Origin: Hydrogenophaga pseudoflava NBRC 102511
GTDB taxonomy: Bacteria > Pseudomonadota > Gammaproteobacteria > Burkholderiales > Burkholderiaceae_C
NCBI RefSeq assembly: GCF_001592285.1
Contig: NZ_BCWQ01000010.1
Span: 124,001-188,000, forward strand
Reading direction: 5' to 3'
DNA: 64,000 nucleotides
Part shown: piece by piece, positions 17,851 through 26,815 of the stretch
How the letters are laid out: every line of letters begins with the position of its first letter
Numbering within the stretch: position 1 is the first letter of the stretch
The notes under the pieces: model-generated
Seen by the model: the letters and a program-made list of their open reading frames with translations, nothing else
Database searches by the model: none
Told to the model about the DNA's origin: nothing
Translations under genes and position numbers: made by a program

Positions 17851-19476
17851 ATGCGACACCCCCTGCACGCCGCCCTGCTGACCGGCCTGCTGCTGACCCT
17901 GGTCAGCGGTGGTGCGCTCGCACAGGCGCAGGAACAGGAGCTGTCGGCCGGCGAGCTGCGCCTCACCCCCGATACGGGTCTGCATGCCCCCGGCACACCG
18001 TCCACCACCGCACCCACCGCACCCACCGCGCTGCCGCGCGCCGCGGAGCTTCCGCCCCCCGTGCAGACCGGCCTGCCGCCGTCGGTGCTGGCGGCGCTGC
18101 AGCGCGCCCAGGTGCCCGCGGCGGCCATGTCGGCCCTGGTGCTGCCGGTCGGTGGCCCCGGTGCCGCCCGGGTGCGCTTCAACACCGAACAGCCGGTCAA
18201 CCCGGCCTCGGTGATGAAGCTGGTGACCACCTACGCCGCGATGGACCTGCTCGGCCCCGACTTCACCTGGTCGACCCGCTTCTACACCGACGGCGTGGTG
18301 GACCGGGGCACGCTGCGCGGCAACCTCTACATCAAGGGCGGCGGCGACCCCAAGCTGGTGCTCGAACGCATCCAGGGCGCCTTCCAGGCGCTGCAGAACC
18401 TGGGCGTGGTGGTCGTGCTGGGCGACATGGTGCTGGACAACAGCGCCTTCGACCTGCCACCGCGCGACCCCGGTGCCTTCGACGGCGAGGCGCTGCGGCC
18501 CTACAACGCCGGGCCCGACGCGCTGCTGGTGAACTTCAAGTCGGTGGTGCTCAAGTTCTTTCCCGACCCGGCCGCCGGCGTGGCGCGAGTGTTCAGCGAA
18601 CCGCCCATGGCGGGGCTGGCGGTGGACGCCACGCTGCCGCTCACCCGCAGCGGTGGCTGCGGCGACTGGCGCGGCGCCATCGGTGCCCGCTTCGACGACG
18701 TCAACGCGATCCGCTTCACCGGCCGCTACCCGGTGGGCTGCGGCGACAAGGAGTGGCCGGTGGCCTACCAGGACCCGGCCAGCTACGCGGCGCGCGCGCT
18801 CGAAGGGCTGTGGCGCAACAGCGGCGGCGCGCTTACCGGCAAGGTGGTCATGGGCGCCACCCCGGCCCGGGCCCGCCTGCTGCACGAGGCGAGGTCGCTG
18901 CCGCTGTCGGAGATCATTGCGGACGTCAACCAGTGGAGCAACAACGTGATGGCGCAGCAGCTGTTCCTCACGCTGGGGCAGCTGGCGCCCGCGCGGGTGG
19001 ATTCGATGACCGTGCCGCGCGGCCGGCTCACGCCCGAACGCCAGGGCCGGCTGGAGCGCTCGCGCGAGATCGTTGCGCGCTGGTGGAGAACCACCTTCGG
19101 CATCCGCCACACCGTGCCGGTGATGGAAAACGGCTCCGGCCTCTCGCGCATCGAGCGAATCACGCCCGAGGCCCTGGGCGATCTGCTGCAGCACGCGGCC
19201 CGCCACCCCCGCGGCGCGACCTTCGTCCAGTCGCTGTCGGTGGCCGGGGTCAAGGGCACGGCGGCCCGCGTCGGCCGGGAGCCCGGTAGCCCGGCCTATG
19301 GCAACGCCTGGCTCAAGACCGGCACGCTGCGCGACGTGACCGGCATCGCCGGCTATGTGAACGCGGGCAACGGTGGTCGTTACGTGGTGGTCGGGTTCAT
19401 CAACCACCCGAACGCCATGGCGGCACGCCCGGCGCTCGACACCCTGGTCGAGTGGACCGCCGCCCTGCCCGACTGA
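17851..19476 (+). CDS. dacB: D-alanyl-D-alanine carboxypeptidase/endopeptidase (PBP4, peptidase S13)
   Basis: The 541-residue periplasmic enzyme trims and cuts peptidoglycan cross-links. A signal peptide (residues 1-25) is followed by a Pro/Thr linker. The penicillin-binding motifs are all present: SVMK near residue 121 (nucleophile Ser), SNN near 365 and KTG near 489. The long insertion between the first two motifs is typical of class C low-molecular-weight PBPs. The start ATG follows the tsaB divergent gap. The 3' end is convergent with a small membrane protein gene. Confidence 0.94.
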   Translation: MRHPLHAALLTGLLLTLVSGGALAQAQEQELSAGELRLTPDTGLHAPGTPSTTAPTAPTALPRAAELPPPVQTGLPPSVLAALQRAQVPAAAMSALVLPVGGPGAARVRFNTEQPVNPASVMKLVTTYAAMDLLGPDFTWSTRFYTDGVVDRGTLRGNLYIKGGGDPKLVLERIQGAFQALQNLGVVVVLGDMVLDNSAFDLPPRDPGAFDGEALRPYNAGPDALLVNFKSVVLKFFPDPAAGVARVFSEPPMAGLAVDATLPLTRSGGCGDWRGAIGARFDDVNAIRFTGRYPVGCGDKEWPVAYQDPASYAARALEGLWRNSGGALTGKVVMGATPARARLLHEARSLPLSEIIADVNQWSNNVMAQQLFLTLGQLAPARVDSMTVPRGRLTPERQGRLERSREIVARWWRTTFGIRHTVPVMENGSGLSRIERITPEALGDLLQHAARHPRGATFVQSLSVAGVKGTAARVGREPGSPAYGNAWLKTGTLRDVTGIAGYVNAGNGGRYVVVGFINHPNAMAARPALDTLVEWTAALPD

Positions 19477-19495
19477 AGCCGCCGCGGGTGGGGGT

Positions 19496-19741
19496 TCAGC
19501 CCAGCCACCAGACCAGTGCGGGCACGACACACACCGCCAGGACCACCAGCCCGATGCCCAGCCGGCGGTGGTCGCGGCGGGCGATCAGCGCGCGCGCCTT
19601 GCGGCGGTTGAGCGCAGCCAGCAGCAGGTCGTCGTCGCAAGTCTCGGCCTGCATGGTGCTGTAGTACTGGTGTCTCGTGGCGTCGTTGATGGCCAGACGG
19701 TCGTCGCTGACGCTCTGGAAAGCGAAGTGGTTGCGGTTCAC
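19496..19741 (-). CDS. Small membrane protein of unknown function
   Basis: The 81-residue protein has a soluble N-terminal part of about 55 residues rich in Asp, Arg and Ala, and one C-terminal helix (IGLVVLAVCVVPALVWWLG). This suggests an inner-membrane tail anchor. I recognise no family. It sits between dacB and tsaC with separate flanks. The good codon pattern and lack of overlap support it as a gene, but no function can be offered. Confidence 0.5.
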   Translation of the reverse strand: MNRNHFAFQSVSDDRLAINDATRHQYYSTMQAETCDDDLLLAALNRRKARALIARRDHRRLGIGLVVLAVCVVPALVWWLG

Positions 19742-19849
19742 GGCGGGCTCGCAGGTGGTTCGGCGGACGGAGGTGCAGGCGCCCTGACGGGCATCCTGCA
19801 GGGGCTATCGGCCGGCCGCCGCCGAACTTGAGGGAAAGATTCGCCCGCG

Positions 19850-20860
19850 TCAGGCCGCGGCGCGCTGCAACCGGTCGCGAACGCCGTCCCACTCGGCGCC
19901 TTCGGGCGGCGTCTCGACCCAGATCAGCTTCACGCCGGTGGCGTCCAGCTCGCGCAGCACCGCGAACAGCTCCTGCGCGCAGGCGGCGGCATCCGCCGGC
20001 ATGCGGCGCTGCGCCACGGCGCGCGCGGCCCGCTGTGTGGTGCGGGTGTACACGGCGATGTGCTTCGCGTCCTGGCCCAGTACGTCCAGCGCGGCCTGGA
20101 TCTGCTCGCCCGACATCAGCCGCACCTTGGCGCGCGGCGCGTAGTGCGACTCCAGCGTGCCCGAGGCACGGGGCGCCGCCTCGTCGCGCTCGCGCAGGGG
20201 CTGACCGCAGGCGGCCTCGATCTGCGCCGGCGTGAGCATGCCCGGTCGCAGCAGCACCGGGTGCCCGCGCGAGCAGTCCACGATGGTCGATTCGATGCCC
20301 ACCGGGCAGGCGCCGCCGTCGAGGATGAGCAGTTGTTCGTCGCCCAGCTCGGCGAACTCCTCGGCCACGTGCGCGGCCGTGGTCGGGCTGACACGGCCAA
20401 AGCGGTTGGCGCTGGGCGCGGCCACGCCGATCACGCCGTGCCGACCTGCTGCCTTCAGCAGCGCCTGCGCCACCGGGTGCGCCGGGCAGCGCACGCCCAC
20501 CGAGTCCTGGCCACCGGCCGCCACCGCGGCCACCTCGGGCCGGCGCGGCAGGATCAGGGTCAGCGGACCCGGCCAGAAGGCGGCCATCAGCGCCACGGCG
20601 AAGTCCGGCACGCTGTGCGCCAGCAGCGCCACCGACGCGCGCCAGTCGCCGGCTTCGGCCGGGGGGATGTGCACGATCAGCGGGTGGTCGCTGGGCCGGC
20701 CCTTGGCCGTGAAGATGCGGCTCACCGCGCTGGCGTTGCCGGCGTCAGCCGCCAGGCCGTAGACGGTCTCGGTCGGCATGCCCACCAGGCCGCCCGCGGC
20801 CAGGCGCTGCGCGGCCTGCTCAATGGCCGCCGGATCGCTGGCGTTCAGGGTCAGGGGCAC
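19850..20860 (-). CDS. tsaC: Threonylcarbamoyl-AMP synthase (Sua5/TsaC, long form)
   Basis: The 336-residue protein makes L-threonylcarbamoyl-AMP from Thr, bicarbonate and ATP for t6A modification. The YrdC domain fills residues 1-205, with GLVGMPTETVYGLAADA near 26, the KGRPSDHPLIVH loop near 55 and the later SANRFGRVSPT near 149. A C-terminal Sua5 domain (about 230-336) makes it the long form. The start is a GTG at 20860, 5 bases after the purK stop; no closer ATG exists without running back into purK. It probably shares the purE-purK transcript. Confidence 0.92.
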   Translation of the reverse strand: MPLTLNASDPAAIEQAAQRLAAGGLVGMPTETVYGLAADAGNASAVSRIFTAKGRPSDHPLIVHIPPAEAGDWRASVALLAHSVPDFAVALMAAFWPGPLTLILPRRPEVAAVAAGGQDSVGVRCPAHPVAQALLKAAGRHGVIGVAAPSANRFGRVSPTTAAHVAEEFAELGDEQLLILDGGACPVGIESTIVDCSRGHPVLLRPGMLTPAQIEAACGQPLRERDEAAPRASGTLESHYAPRAKVRLMSGEQIQAALDVLGQDAKHIAVYTRTTQRAARAVAQRRMPADAAACAQELFAVLRELDATGVKLIWVETPPEGAEWDGVRDRLQRAAA

Positions 20861-20865
20861 GGGAT

Positions 20866-22101
20866 TCAGTCCAGCGCGGGCAGGCCGAGCAGGACGAGGA
20901 CTTTGGAAGCCGTCTCGCGCACCTGCACCACCGAGTCGCCGGTGATGTTCAGGTGGCCCATCTTGCGGCCCGGGCGGGCGCTGAGCTTGCCGTACAGGTG
21001 CAGATGGGTGCCGGGCAGCGCCAGCACCTGCGCCCAGGGCGGCGACACCGGCTGTTCGCTGGCGGCGCTGCGCACGCCGTTGGGGTTGAACCAGAGGTCG
21101 CCCAGCAGGTTGACCATGATGGCCGGGCTGTGCTGGCGCGGCACGGGCAGCGGCAGGCCGGCCAGGGTGCGCACCTGCGCCTCGAACTGGGACATGTCGC
21201 AGGCGTTCTGCGTGTAGTGGCCGCTGTTGTGCGGCCGCGGCGCCATCTCGTTGACGATCAGGTCGCTGCCGCCCTGGCCGTTGTCGACCACGAAGTATTC
21301 GACGCAGAGCACGCCAACGTAGTTCAGGTGGTTCGCAATCGCCACCGTGCTGGCCTGCGCGCGCGCCGCCAGATCGGCCGGCACGGCGCCCTCGTAGACC
21401 TCGGTGATGGCCAGGATGCCGTCGTGGTGGGTGTTCTTCTGCACCGGGAAGGCGACCACCTGCCCGTCGGCGCCGCGCGCCACGATGACCGAGCACTCGC
21501 TCTGCAGCGGCATCAGCTTTTCCAGCACGCAGGGCACCCGGCCGAGTTTGTCCCAGGCGGCAGCGAGTTCTTCGCGGTTCTTCACGCGGATCTGGCCCTT
21601 GCCGTCGTAACCCAGGCGCGCGGTCTTGAGGATGCCGGGCAGCAGGTCGGCCGGCACCGCGGCCAGCAGCTCGGGCGTTTCGATGGCGGCGTAGGGCGCG
21701 GGGTAGACGCCGCTGACGGGCCCGCACTGGACGAAATGCGCCTTTTCCTGGATGCGGTCCTGCGCCACGGCCACGCAATTGGCCGACGGCGCCACCGGGC
21801 GGTGCGCGCCCAGGGTGATGAGCGCGGGCGCGGGCACGTTCTCGAACTCGGTGGTGATGGCGTCGCAGCGCTGCATGAGCTGGGCCAGGCCCTGCTCGTC
21901 GTCGTAGGCGGTGTCGATGTGCCAGTGCGCCACCAGGCCGGCCGGGCTGGCCGGATCGGGGTCCAGCACCGCGGTGAAGTAGCCCATGGCCTGCGCGGCC
22001 TGCACGAACATGCGGCCGAGCTGGCCGCCGCCCATCACGCCCAAGGTCATCTGCTGGCCCCGGTCGGACAGGGCGCCGGGAAGCAAGGGTTTGAGGCTCA
22101 T
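20866..22101 (-). CDS. purK: 5-(carboxyamino)imidazole ribonucleotide synthase
   Basis: PurK carboxylates AIR with ATP and bicarbonate to N5-CAIR in purine synthesis. The 411-residue protein has an N-terminal pre-ATP-grasp domain with LGVMGGGQLGRMFVQAA near 20. The ATP-grasp domain has GYDGKGQ near 160 and the metal-binding pair VNEMAPRPHNSGH near 278. It lies 4 bases downstream of purE, which uses its product, so both form one operon with tsaC following. Confidence 0.96.
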   Translation of the reverse strand: MSLKPLLPGALSDRGQQMTLGVMGGGQLGRMFVQAAQAMGYFTAVLDPDPASPAGLVAHWHIDTAYDDEQGLAQLMQRCDAITTEFENVPAPALITLGAHRPVAPSANCVAVAQDRIQEKAHFVQCGPVSGVYPAPYAAIETPELLAAVPADLLPGILKTARLGYDGKGQIRVKNREELAAAWDKLGRVPCVLEKLMPLQSECSVIVARGADGQVVAFPVQKNTHHDGILAITEVYEGAVPADLAARAQASTVAIANHLNYVGVLCVEYFVVDNGQGGSDLIVNEMAPRPHNSGHYTQNACDMSQFEAQVRTLAGLPLPVPRQHSPAIMVNLLGDLWFNPNGVRSAASEQPVSPPWAQVLALPGTHLHLYGKLSARPGRKMGHLNITGDSVVQVRETASKVLVLLGLPALD

Positions 22102-22105
22102 GGGG

Positions 22106-22594
22106 TCAGACGGGCAAGGTCATGTTGCGCGCCGCTTCGGTCTGCTCGGCGCGAAAAGCCAGCAGCCACTGGCGCAGGGCCGGGTCTTCGTTGGCCAGCA
22201 GGGCCACGGCGAAGAGCGCCGCGTTGGCGGCACCGGCGGGGCCGATGGCGAAGGTCGCGACCGGCACGCCCTTGGGCATCTGCACGATGGAGTGCAGCGA
22301 GTCCACGCCCGACAGCGCTTTGGACATCACGGGCACGCCCAGCACCGGCACCACCGTCTTGGCGGCGATCATGCCCGGCAGGTGGGCCGCGCCCCCGGCG
22401 CCGGCGATGATGGCCTTCAGCCCCCGGCCTGCGGCGGCTTCGGCGTAGGCGAACATGTCGTCGGGCATGCGGTGGGCCGAGACCACGCGCGCCTCGTGCG
22501 CGATGCCGAAGTCTTTGAGGATCTGCACGGCGTGCTGCATGGTGTCCCAGTCGCTGCTGGAACCCATGACGACGCCAACCAGGGGTGTGCTCAT
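22106..22594 (-). CDS. purE: N5-carboxyaminoimidazole ribonucleotide mutase
   Basis: The 162-residue enzyme converts N5-CAIR to CAIR. The phosphate-binding start [12 protein letters not shown] near 8, the SAHRMPDDM loop near 40, and [12 protein letters not shown] near 65 are the class I PurE signature. It is first in the purE-purK-tsaC unit. The 153-base gap to the divergent thioredoxin-like gene should hold both promoters. I see an AT-rich patch near 22687-22697 but no site I would name. Confidence 0.96.
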   Translation of the reverse strand: MSTPLVGVVMGSSSDWDTMQHAVQILKDFGIAHEARVVSAHRMPDDMFAYAEAAAGRGLKAIIAGAGGAAHLPGMIAAKTVVPVLGVPVMSKALSGVDSLHSIVQMPKGVPVATFAIGPAGAANAALFAVALLANEDPALRQWLLAFRAEQTEAARNMTLPV

Positions 22595-22747
22595 GGGGAA
22601 GGCTCTCGTGCGCGCCGGGCGGGCGCTGTTGGAAAGGGACTCGGGTGAAGCCGGAGCCCGCGGGCGGGCGGCTCCGGTAAAGTGCGGATTTTACGTTTCG
22701 CGCCACGCCGGCCGCCACGTCCCGCCCCCACACCACCGCTGCACGCC

Positions 22748-23716
22748 ATGATCAACGTCACCGTCGCCAACTTCGAAGCCGAGGTCATCGAAGCCTCCAT
22801 GCACACCCCGGTGCTGGTCGATTTCTGGGCCACCTGGTGCGGTCCCTGCAAGGTCATCGGCCCCATCCTGGAGAAGGTCGAGGCCGAGTACGGCGGCCGC
22901 TTCAAGCTGGTCAAGATCGACTCGGACCAGGAGCAGCAGCTGGCCGCGGCCTTCGGCATCCGCAGCATCCCGACCTGCGTGCTGCTCATGAACGGCCAGC
23001 CCGTCGACGGCTTCATGGGCGCGCTGCCCGAGGGCCAGATCAAGGCCTTCCTGGACAAGCACCTGCCCAGCGAGGACGAGCTGGCCGCCCTGGCCGAGGC
23101 CGACGAGGCACAGCAGATGCTGGCCAACGGCGCCGATGAGGCCGAGGCCGGCTCCGCGCTGGAGAAGCTGGCCCAGGCCGTGGCCCAGGCGCCCGACAAC
23201 GACGACTTGCGTTTCGAACTGATCCGCCAGTGCATCAGCCACGGCCTGTTCGAACAGGCCGCCGGGGCGCTGGCGCCCGCGCTCTCGCGCATCCCCGTGC
23301 CGCTGCGCTTCGACGCCCTGGCCCAGTGGCTCAACGCACTGGAATTTGTCGGAACCGACCCGCGCGGGCAGTGGCCGCTGGAGAAGTTCGACGAGCTGAT
23401 CGGCCAGAACAAGCGCGACTTCGAGACCCGCTTCGCCAAGAGCCGCGTGCTGATCGCCATGGGCGAGTGGCCCGCCGCGCTGGAAGAGCTGCTGGAAATC
23501 ATCATGCGCGACAAGAAGTGGGACGACGAGGCCCCGCGCAAGACCTACGTCGGCCTGCTCGAACTCATGACCCCGCCCAAACCCAAGGCCGACCCGGCCG
23601 CCGCAGGCAAGAGCGCCGGCGGCATCGAGCTGGCGGGCAAGGCGGCGGTGCAGGAAGACCCGCAGGCGCAGCTGGTCTCGCAGTACCGGCGCAAGCTCAG
23701 CATGGCGCTGAACTGA
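22748..23716 (+). CDS. Thioredoxin-domain co-chaperone (CnoX/YbbN-like)
   Basis: The 322-residue protein has an N-terminal thioredoxin domain (1-108) with the full redox motif WCGPC near 34 and a cis-Pro in RSIPTC near 78. A helical TPR-like region of about 200 residues follows, containing repeated Ala/Leu helices. This layout is that of CnoX/YbbN, which protects proteins from chlorine or oxidative stress and passes clients to GroEL. Many CnoX proteins lack the second Cys; this one keeps CxxC, so it could also act as an oxidoreductase, as reported for Caulobacter CnoX. It is cytoplasmic, with no signal peptide. Confidence 0.87.
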   Translation: MINVTVANFEAEVIEASMHTPVLVDFWATWCGPCKVIGPILEKVEAEYGGRFKLVKIDSDQEQQLAAAFGIRSIPTCVLLMNGQPVDGFMGALPEGQIKAFLDKHLPSEDELAALAEADEAQQMLANGADEAEAGSALEKLAQAVAQAPDNDDLRFELIRQCISHGLFEQAAGALAPALSRIPVPLRFDALAQWLNALEFVGTDPRGQWPLEKFDELIGQNKRDFETRFAKSRVLIAMGEWPAALEELLEIIMRDKKWDDEAPRKTYVGLLELMTPPKPKADPAAAGKSAGGIELAGKAAVQEDPQAQLVSQYRRKLSMALN

Positions 23717-23722
23717 GCCGCC

Positions 23723-24691
23723 TCACTCAGGCTTGAAGCCAGCCCCCTTGAGCAGCTCGGCGCTGCGGGTCACGTCGGCGGCCACGTACTTGCGGAACTG
23801 CTCGGTGCTCTCCTGCACCGGCTCGATCCCCAGGGTGTCGAGGGCGCCCGATTTCGCCAGCTGGTCCACCGCCTTGTTGACAGCCTTGTTCAGCAGCTGC
23901 ACCCGGTCTTCCGGCGTGCCCTTGGGCGCCCAGACGCCGTACCAGGACTCGTAGACCATGCCGGGATAGCCGCTTTCGGCCGCGGTGGGCACGTCCGGCG
24001 CCACCTTGCTGCGGCGCGCCATGGTGGTGGCGATGGCCTTGACCTTGCCGCTTTTCGCCATGGCCTGGATCGAAATGATGGAATCCATCAGCAACTGCAC
24101 ATGGCCGCCAGCCACGTCGGCCAGCGCAGGCGCGGTGCCCTTGTACGGCGTCATGGTCAGTTTGAGGCTGCCCTGCTGGGCCAGCAGCAGCGTCGCCAGG
24201 TGGCTGGGCGCACCCAGGGCCGGCACGGCGGCGGTCCACTTGTCGGGTTGCGCACGTGCGGCGTCCAGCACCTCCTTCAGGTTCTTCTGCGGTGCGCCGG
24301 GCGGGATCACCAGCATCAGCGGCGCCTCACCCACACGTGCCACGGGCGCGAAGTCGGCCTGCGGGTCGTAGGGCGGGTTGGCCAGCACCTGCCTGGCCAG
24401 CACGTGGGTGGCGGCCGAGAACAGCAGGGTCATGCCATCGGGCGGGGCCATCTGCACCGCCTTGCCGCCGATGGTGCCGCTGGCGCCGGCCTTGTTCTCG
24501 ACGATCACCGACACGCCCAGGTCGGTCTGCAGCTGCCGGCCCAGCAGGCGCGCCGCCTGGTCCACCCCGCCGCCTGCGGCAAAGGGAACGACCAGTTTGA
24601 GCGTGCCCGACGGGAACTGGCCCTGCGCCTGCACCGGCGCCGTCAGCGACAGCCCCAGCGCCAGGGCGGCCATCCAGATCTTGGTCTTCAT
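23723..24691 (-). CDS. Bug-family tripartite tricarboxylate transporter substrate-binding protein
   Basis: The 322-residue periplasmic receptor has a signal peptide (residues 1-22, ending PVQAQG). The start is fixed at 24691 by the ribosome site GGAGA. Bug signatures are LVVPFAAGGGVDQAARLLG near 34, VENKAGASGTIGG near 64 and the Asp-containing SAATHVLA loop. No TctA or TctB membrane subunit lies in the window, so it is an orphan receptor, as is common in Bordetella and Comamonadaceae. Its position after a DapA-like lyase suggests it binds a carboxylate or sugar acid that the lyase degrades (inference). Confidence 0.9.
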   Translation of the reverse strand: MKTKIWMAALALGLSLTAPVQAQGQFPSGTLKLVVPFAAGGGVDQAARLLGRQLQTDLGVSVIVENKAGASGTIGGKAVQMAPPDGMTLLFSAATHVLARQVLANPPYDPQADFAPVARVGEAPLMLVIPPGAPQKNLKEVLDAARAQPDKWTAAVPALGAPSHLATLLLAQQGSLKLTMTPYKGTAPALADVAGGHVQLLMDSIISIQAMAKSGKVKAIATTMARRSKVAPDVPTAAESGYPGMVYESWYGVWAPKGTPEDRVQLLNKAVNKAVDQLAKSGALDTLGIEPVQESTEQFRKYVAADVTRSAELLKGAGFKPE

Positions 24692-24748
24692 GCTTCTTGT
24701 CTCCACGGGTGGATGGTAGGCGCGCCGGCCCGGCGCGCCTGAGGGGTC

Positions 24749-25678
24749 TCACTGCGCCAGGCCCAGGCCTGCGGCGCGCATGGCGGCGGCGATTTCGTGC
24801 TCGGCGCCTTCGGCCAGCGGCAGCAGCGGGCTGCGCACCGTGGCGTGCTCGAGGATGCCGCGCGCCACCAGTGCCCACTTCAGCGCCACCGAACCCTCCA
24901 TGTGCGAGCCGCGGTGGTAGACGTTGGCGGTCACCGGCAGCAGGCGGTCGTGCAGTTCGCGCGCCTTCTTGTAGTCCTTGGCCTTGCCGGCCTTGATCAT
25001 CTCGACCAGCGGCTCGGGCGCGATGCAGCCATAGCCCACCAGCGCGCCGTCCACGTCGAACATGGTGTGCAGCAAGTACTCGTCGTGGCAGGTCAGGATC
25101 TGCAGGTCGGGGCGCTCCTGGCGGATGACCGGGATCTCGCGGTCCCAGCGCTTCATGTTGCGCACGCCGTTCTTCATGGCGAACACGCCAGGCAGGGCGG
25201 CAATGTCCAGTTGCGTTTCCAGGTCGTAGGTGCACTTGGTGGCGTCGGGGTACTGGAACAGGATCAGCGGCAGGCCGCTGGCCTCGTAGATGGCCTTGTA
25301 CTTGTCCTGCGGTGCGCCCTTCTGGTAGCCGAAGCGCAGCCAGCCGTGCGAGGGATAGACCAGGCCGGCCGAAGCGCCGGCCTCCACAGCGCGCCGGGCT
25401 TCGGCGGCCGCCACCTGGGTGCCTTCGAGCGTGATGCCCGCGATGATGGGCAGCTTGTCGTCCACCGCCTTGCGGAAGGCTTCGATGACCTTGAACTGCT
25501 CGTCGCGTTCGAGGAAGGTGCCCTCGCCAGCGTGGCCAAGCACGGTCAGGCTCTTGACGCCGTCCACGCTGGCCAGCCAGCGGCCCAGGCGCTGGATGGC
25601 CGCGTAGTCGACGGCGCCGTCGCGGGTGAAGGGGGTCACGGGGGCGGGGTTCAGGCCGCGCAGATCAGGAGCTTTCAT
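24749..25678 (-). CDS. DapA-family aldolase/dehydratase
   Basis: The 309-residue TIM-barrel protein of the dihydrodipicolinate synthase/N-acetylneuraminate lyase superfamily has the Schiff-base Lys in VFAMKNG near residue 167 and the Tyr in FQYPDATK near 143. The phosphate/carboxylate loop normally GGTGE is replaced by GHAGEG near 48, so it is unlikely to be true DapA. It is more likely a catabolic aldolase or dehydratase acting on a 2-keto acid. GAGGA lies before the ATG. It is divergent from a LysR gene and followed by a Bug receptor. Confidence 0.85.
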   Translation of the reverse strand: MKAPDLRGLNPAPVTPFTRDGAVDYAAIQRLGRWLASVDGVKSLTVLGHAGEGTFLERDEQFKVIEAFRKAVDDKLPIIAGITLEGTQVAAAEARRAVEAGASAGLVYPSHGWLRFGYQKGAPQDKYKAIYEASGLPLILFQYPDATKCTYDLETQLDIAALPGVFAMKNGVRNMKRWDREIPVIRQERPDLQILTCHDEYLLHTMFDVDGALVGYGCIAPEPLVEMIKAGKAKDYKKARELHDRLLPVTANVYHRGSHMEGSVALKWALVARGILEHATVRSPLLPLAEGAEHEIAAAMRAAGLGLAQ

Positions 25679-25809
25679 GGCATTTCCTCAGCAAGGGGTT
25701 CGTTCGGCACAGCCGCCGTGCTTTCTGCCCGGTGACCGCCTGGGCGGCGGGGCCCTGCAGGTCCGCCGCCGTGGAACGGACTGTCGGCCAACGCAACCCA
25801 TAGCGGAAC

Positions 25810-25832
25810 TGTCTGACGGTACATTTCAGACA
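25810..25832. promoter_or_regulatory. Inverted repeat, probable LysR-type operator
   Basis: TGTCTGA (25810-25816) and TCAGACA (25826-25832) form a perfect 7-base inverted repeat with a 9-base spacer. The repeat contains T-N11-A-like symmetry and ends 23 bases before the lysR start, in the gap shared with the DapA-like gene. Placement fits autoregulation plus control of the divergent lyase/receptor operon. Confidence 0.6.
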
Positions 25833-25855
25833 TACGTTTTCCGCATGCCAAGTCC

Positions 25856-26815
25856 ATGAATCCTGCGCTCTGGAAGCTGTTCCTCGACGCCGCCGAAACC
25901 GGCAGCCTGAGCAAGGTCGCGCTGCTGCACGGCACCAGCCAGCCGCATGTGAGCCGGCAGATCGCCGAGCTGGAGCAGCGGTGCGGCGGGCGCCTGTTCG
26001 AGCGCACCGGCCGGGGTGTCGCACTCACGGCCTTCGGCCAGCGCATCGCGCCCAAGGTGCGGGTCTGGCTGCGCAGCACCGAGCAGCTGGAGAACGACGT
26101 CCGCGCCACCGCCGGCCAGACCATGGGCCGCGTGCGCCTGGGCACCATCCCGTCGCTGGCCCACCCCTTCGTGAGCACGCTGTTCGCCCGCCTGCGCCAG
26201 CAGCACCCGCTGGTGCAGCTGAGCGTGCGCGAGGGCCAGGGCGCGCAGCTGGAGACCTGGCTGGAGGACGGCAGCCTGGACCTGGCCCTGCTGTTCCGCC
26301 ACGGCCAGCCCAACGGCAGCGACGCGCTGTCGCTGGCCGAGGCGCAGACCTACCTCGTCGGCCCGGAGGGCGACGCGGTGACCGCGAAACCGACGGTGAA
26401 GTTCAGGGCGCTGGACGGCCTGCCGCTGGTGGCCTTCTGCCGCCCCAGCAGCTGGCGCGACCAGCTGGAGCAGGTGGCGCGCCAGCGCGGCGTGCAGCTC
26501 AACGTGGTGCTGGAGGCCGATTCGCTCGCGCTGCAGCTGGGCATCGCCTCGCAGGGCGGCGCCTACGCGCTGCTCGGGTCCTACGCCATCGACGTGGCGC
26601 GCAGCCAGCACCGCTTCCAGGCCGCGCGCCTGGTGGACCCGCCCATCGTGCGCCACATCGCGCTGGCGCTGGCACGCACCGGCCCGCTCAGCCCGGCCAC
26701 CCGCGCGGTGATGCAGGAGTCGCTGGCGCTCGCCCAGGAAATGTCGCTGGACCCCGCCCGGGCGGCGCCCGGCGTCACAGCCGCTGGTCGGTCGAAGGCT
26801 TCTTCCAGAGGTTGA
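25856..26815 (+). CDS. LysR-family transcriptional regulator
   Basis: The 319-residue protein has the N-terminal winged helix-turn-helix (residues 1-62), with the recognition segment GTSQPHVSRQIAELEQRCGG in the standard place and FERTGRGVALTAFGQ after it. The effector-binding domain spans about 90-300. Divergent orientation from the DapA-like/Bug operon across 177 bases makes it the likely local regulator. Its last 41 bases overlap the 3' end of yghZ on the other strand. Confidence 0.92.
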   Translation: MNPALWKLFLDAAETGSLSKVALLHGTSQPHVSRQIAELEQRCGGRLFERTGRGVALTAFGQRIAPKVRVWLRSTEQLENDVRATAGQTMGRVRLGTIPSLAHPFVSTLFARLRQQHPLVQLSVREGQGAQLETWLEDGSLDLALLFRHGQPNGSDALSLAEAQTYLVGPEGDAVTAKPTVKFRALDGLPLVAFCRPSSWRDQLEQVARQRGVQLNVVLEADSLALQLGIASQGGAYALLGSYAIDVARSQHRFQAARLVDPPIVRHIALALARTGPLSPATRAVMQESLALAQEMSLDPARAAPGVTAAGRSKASSRG

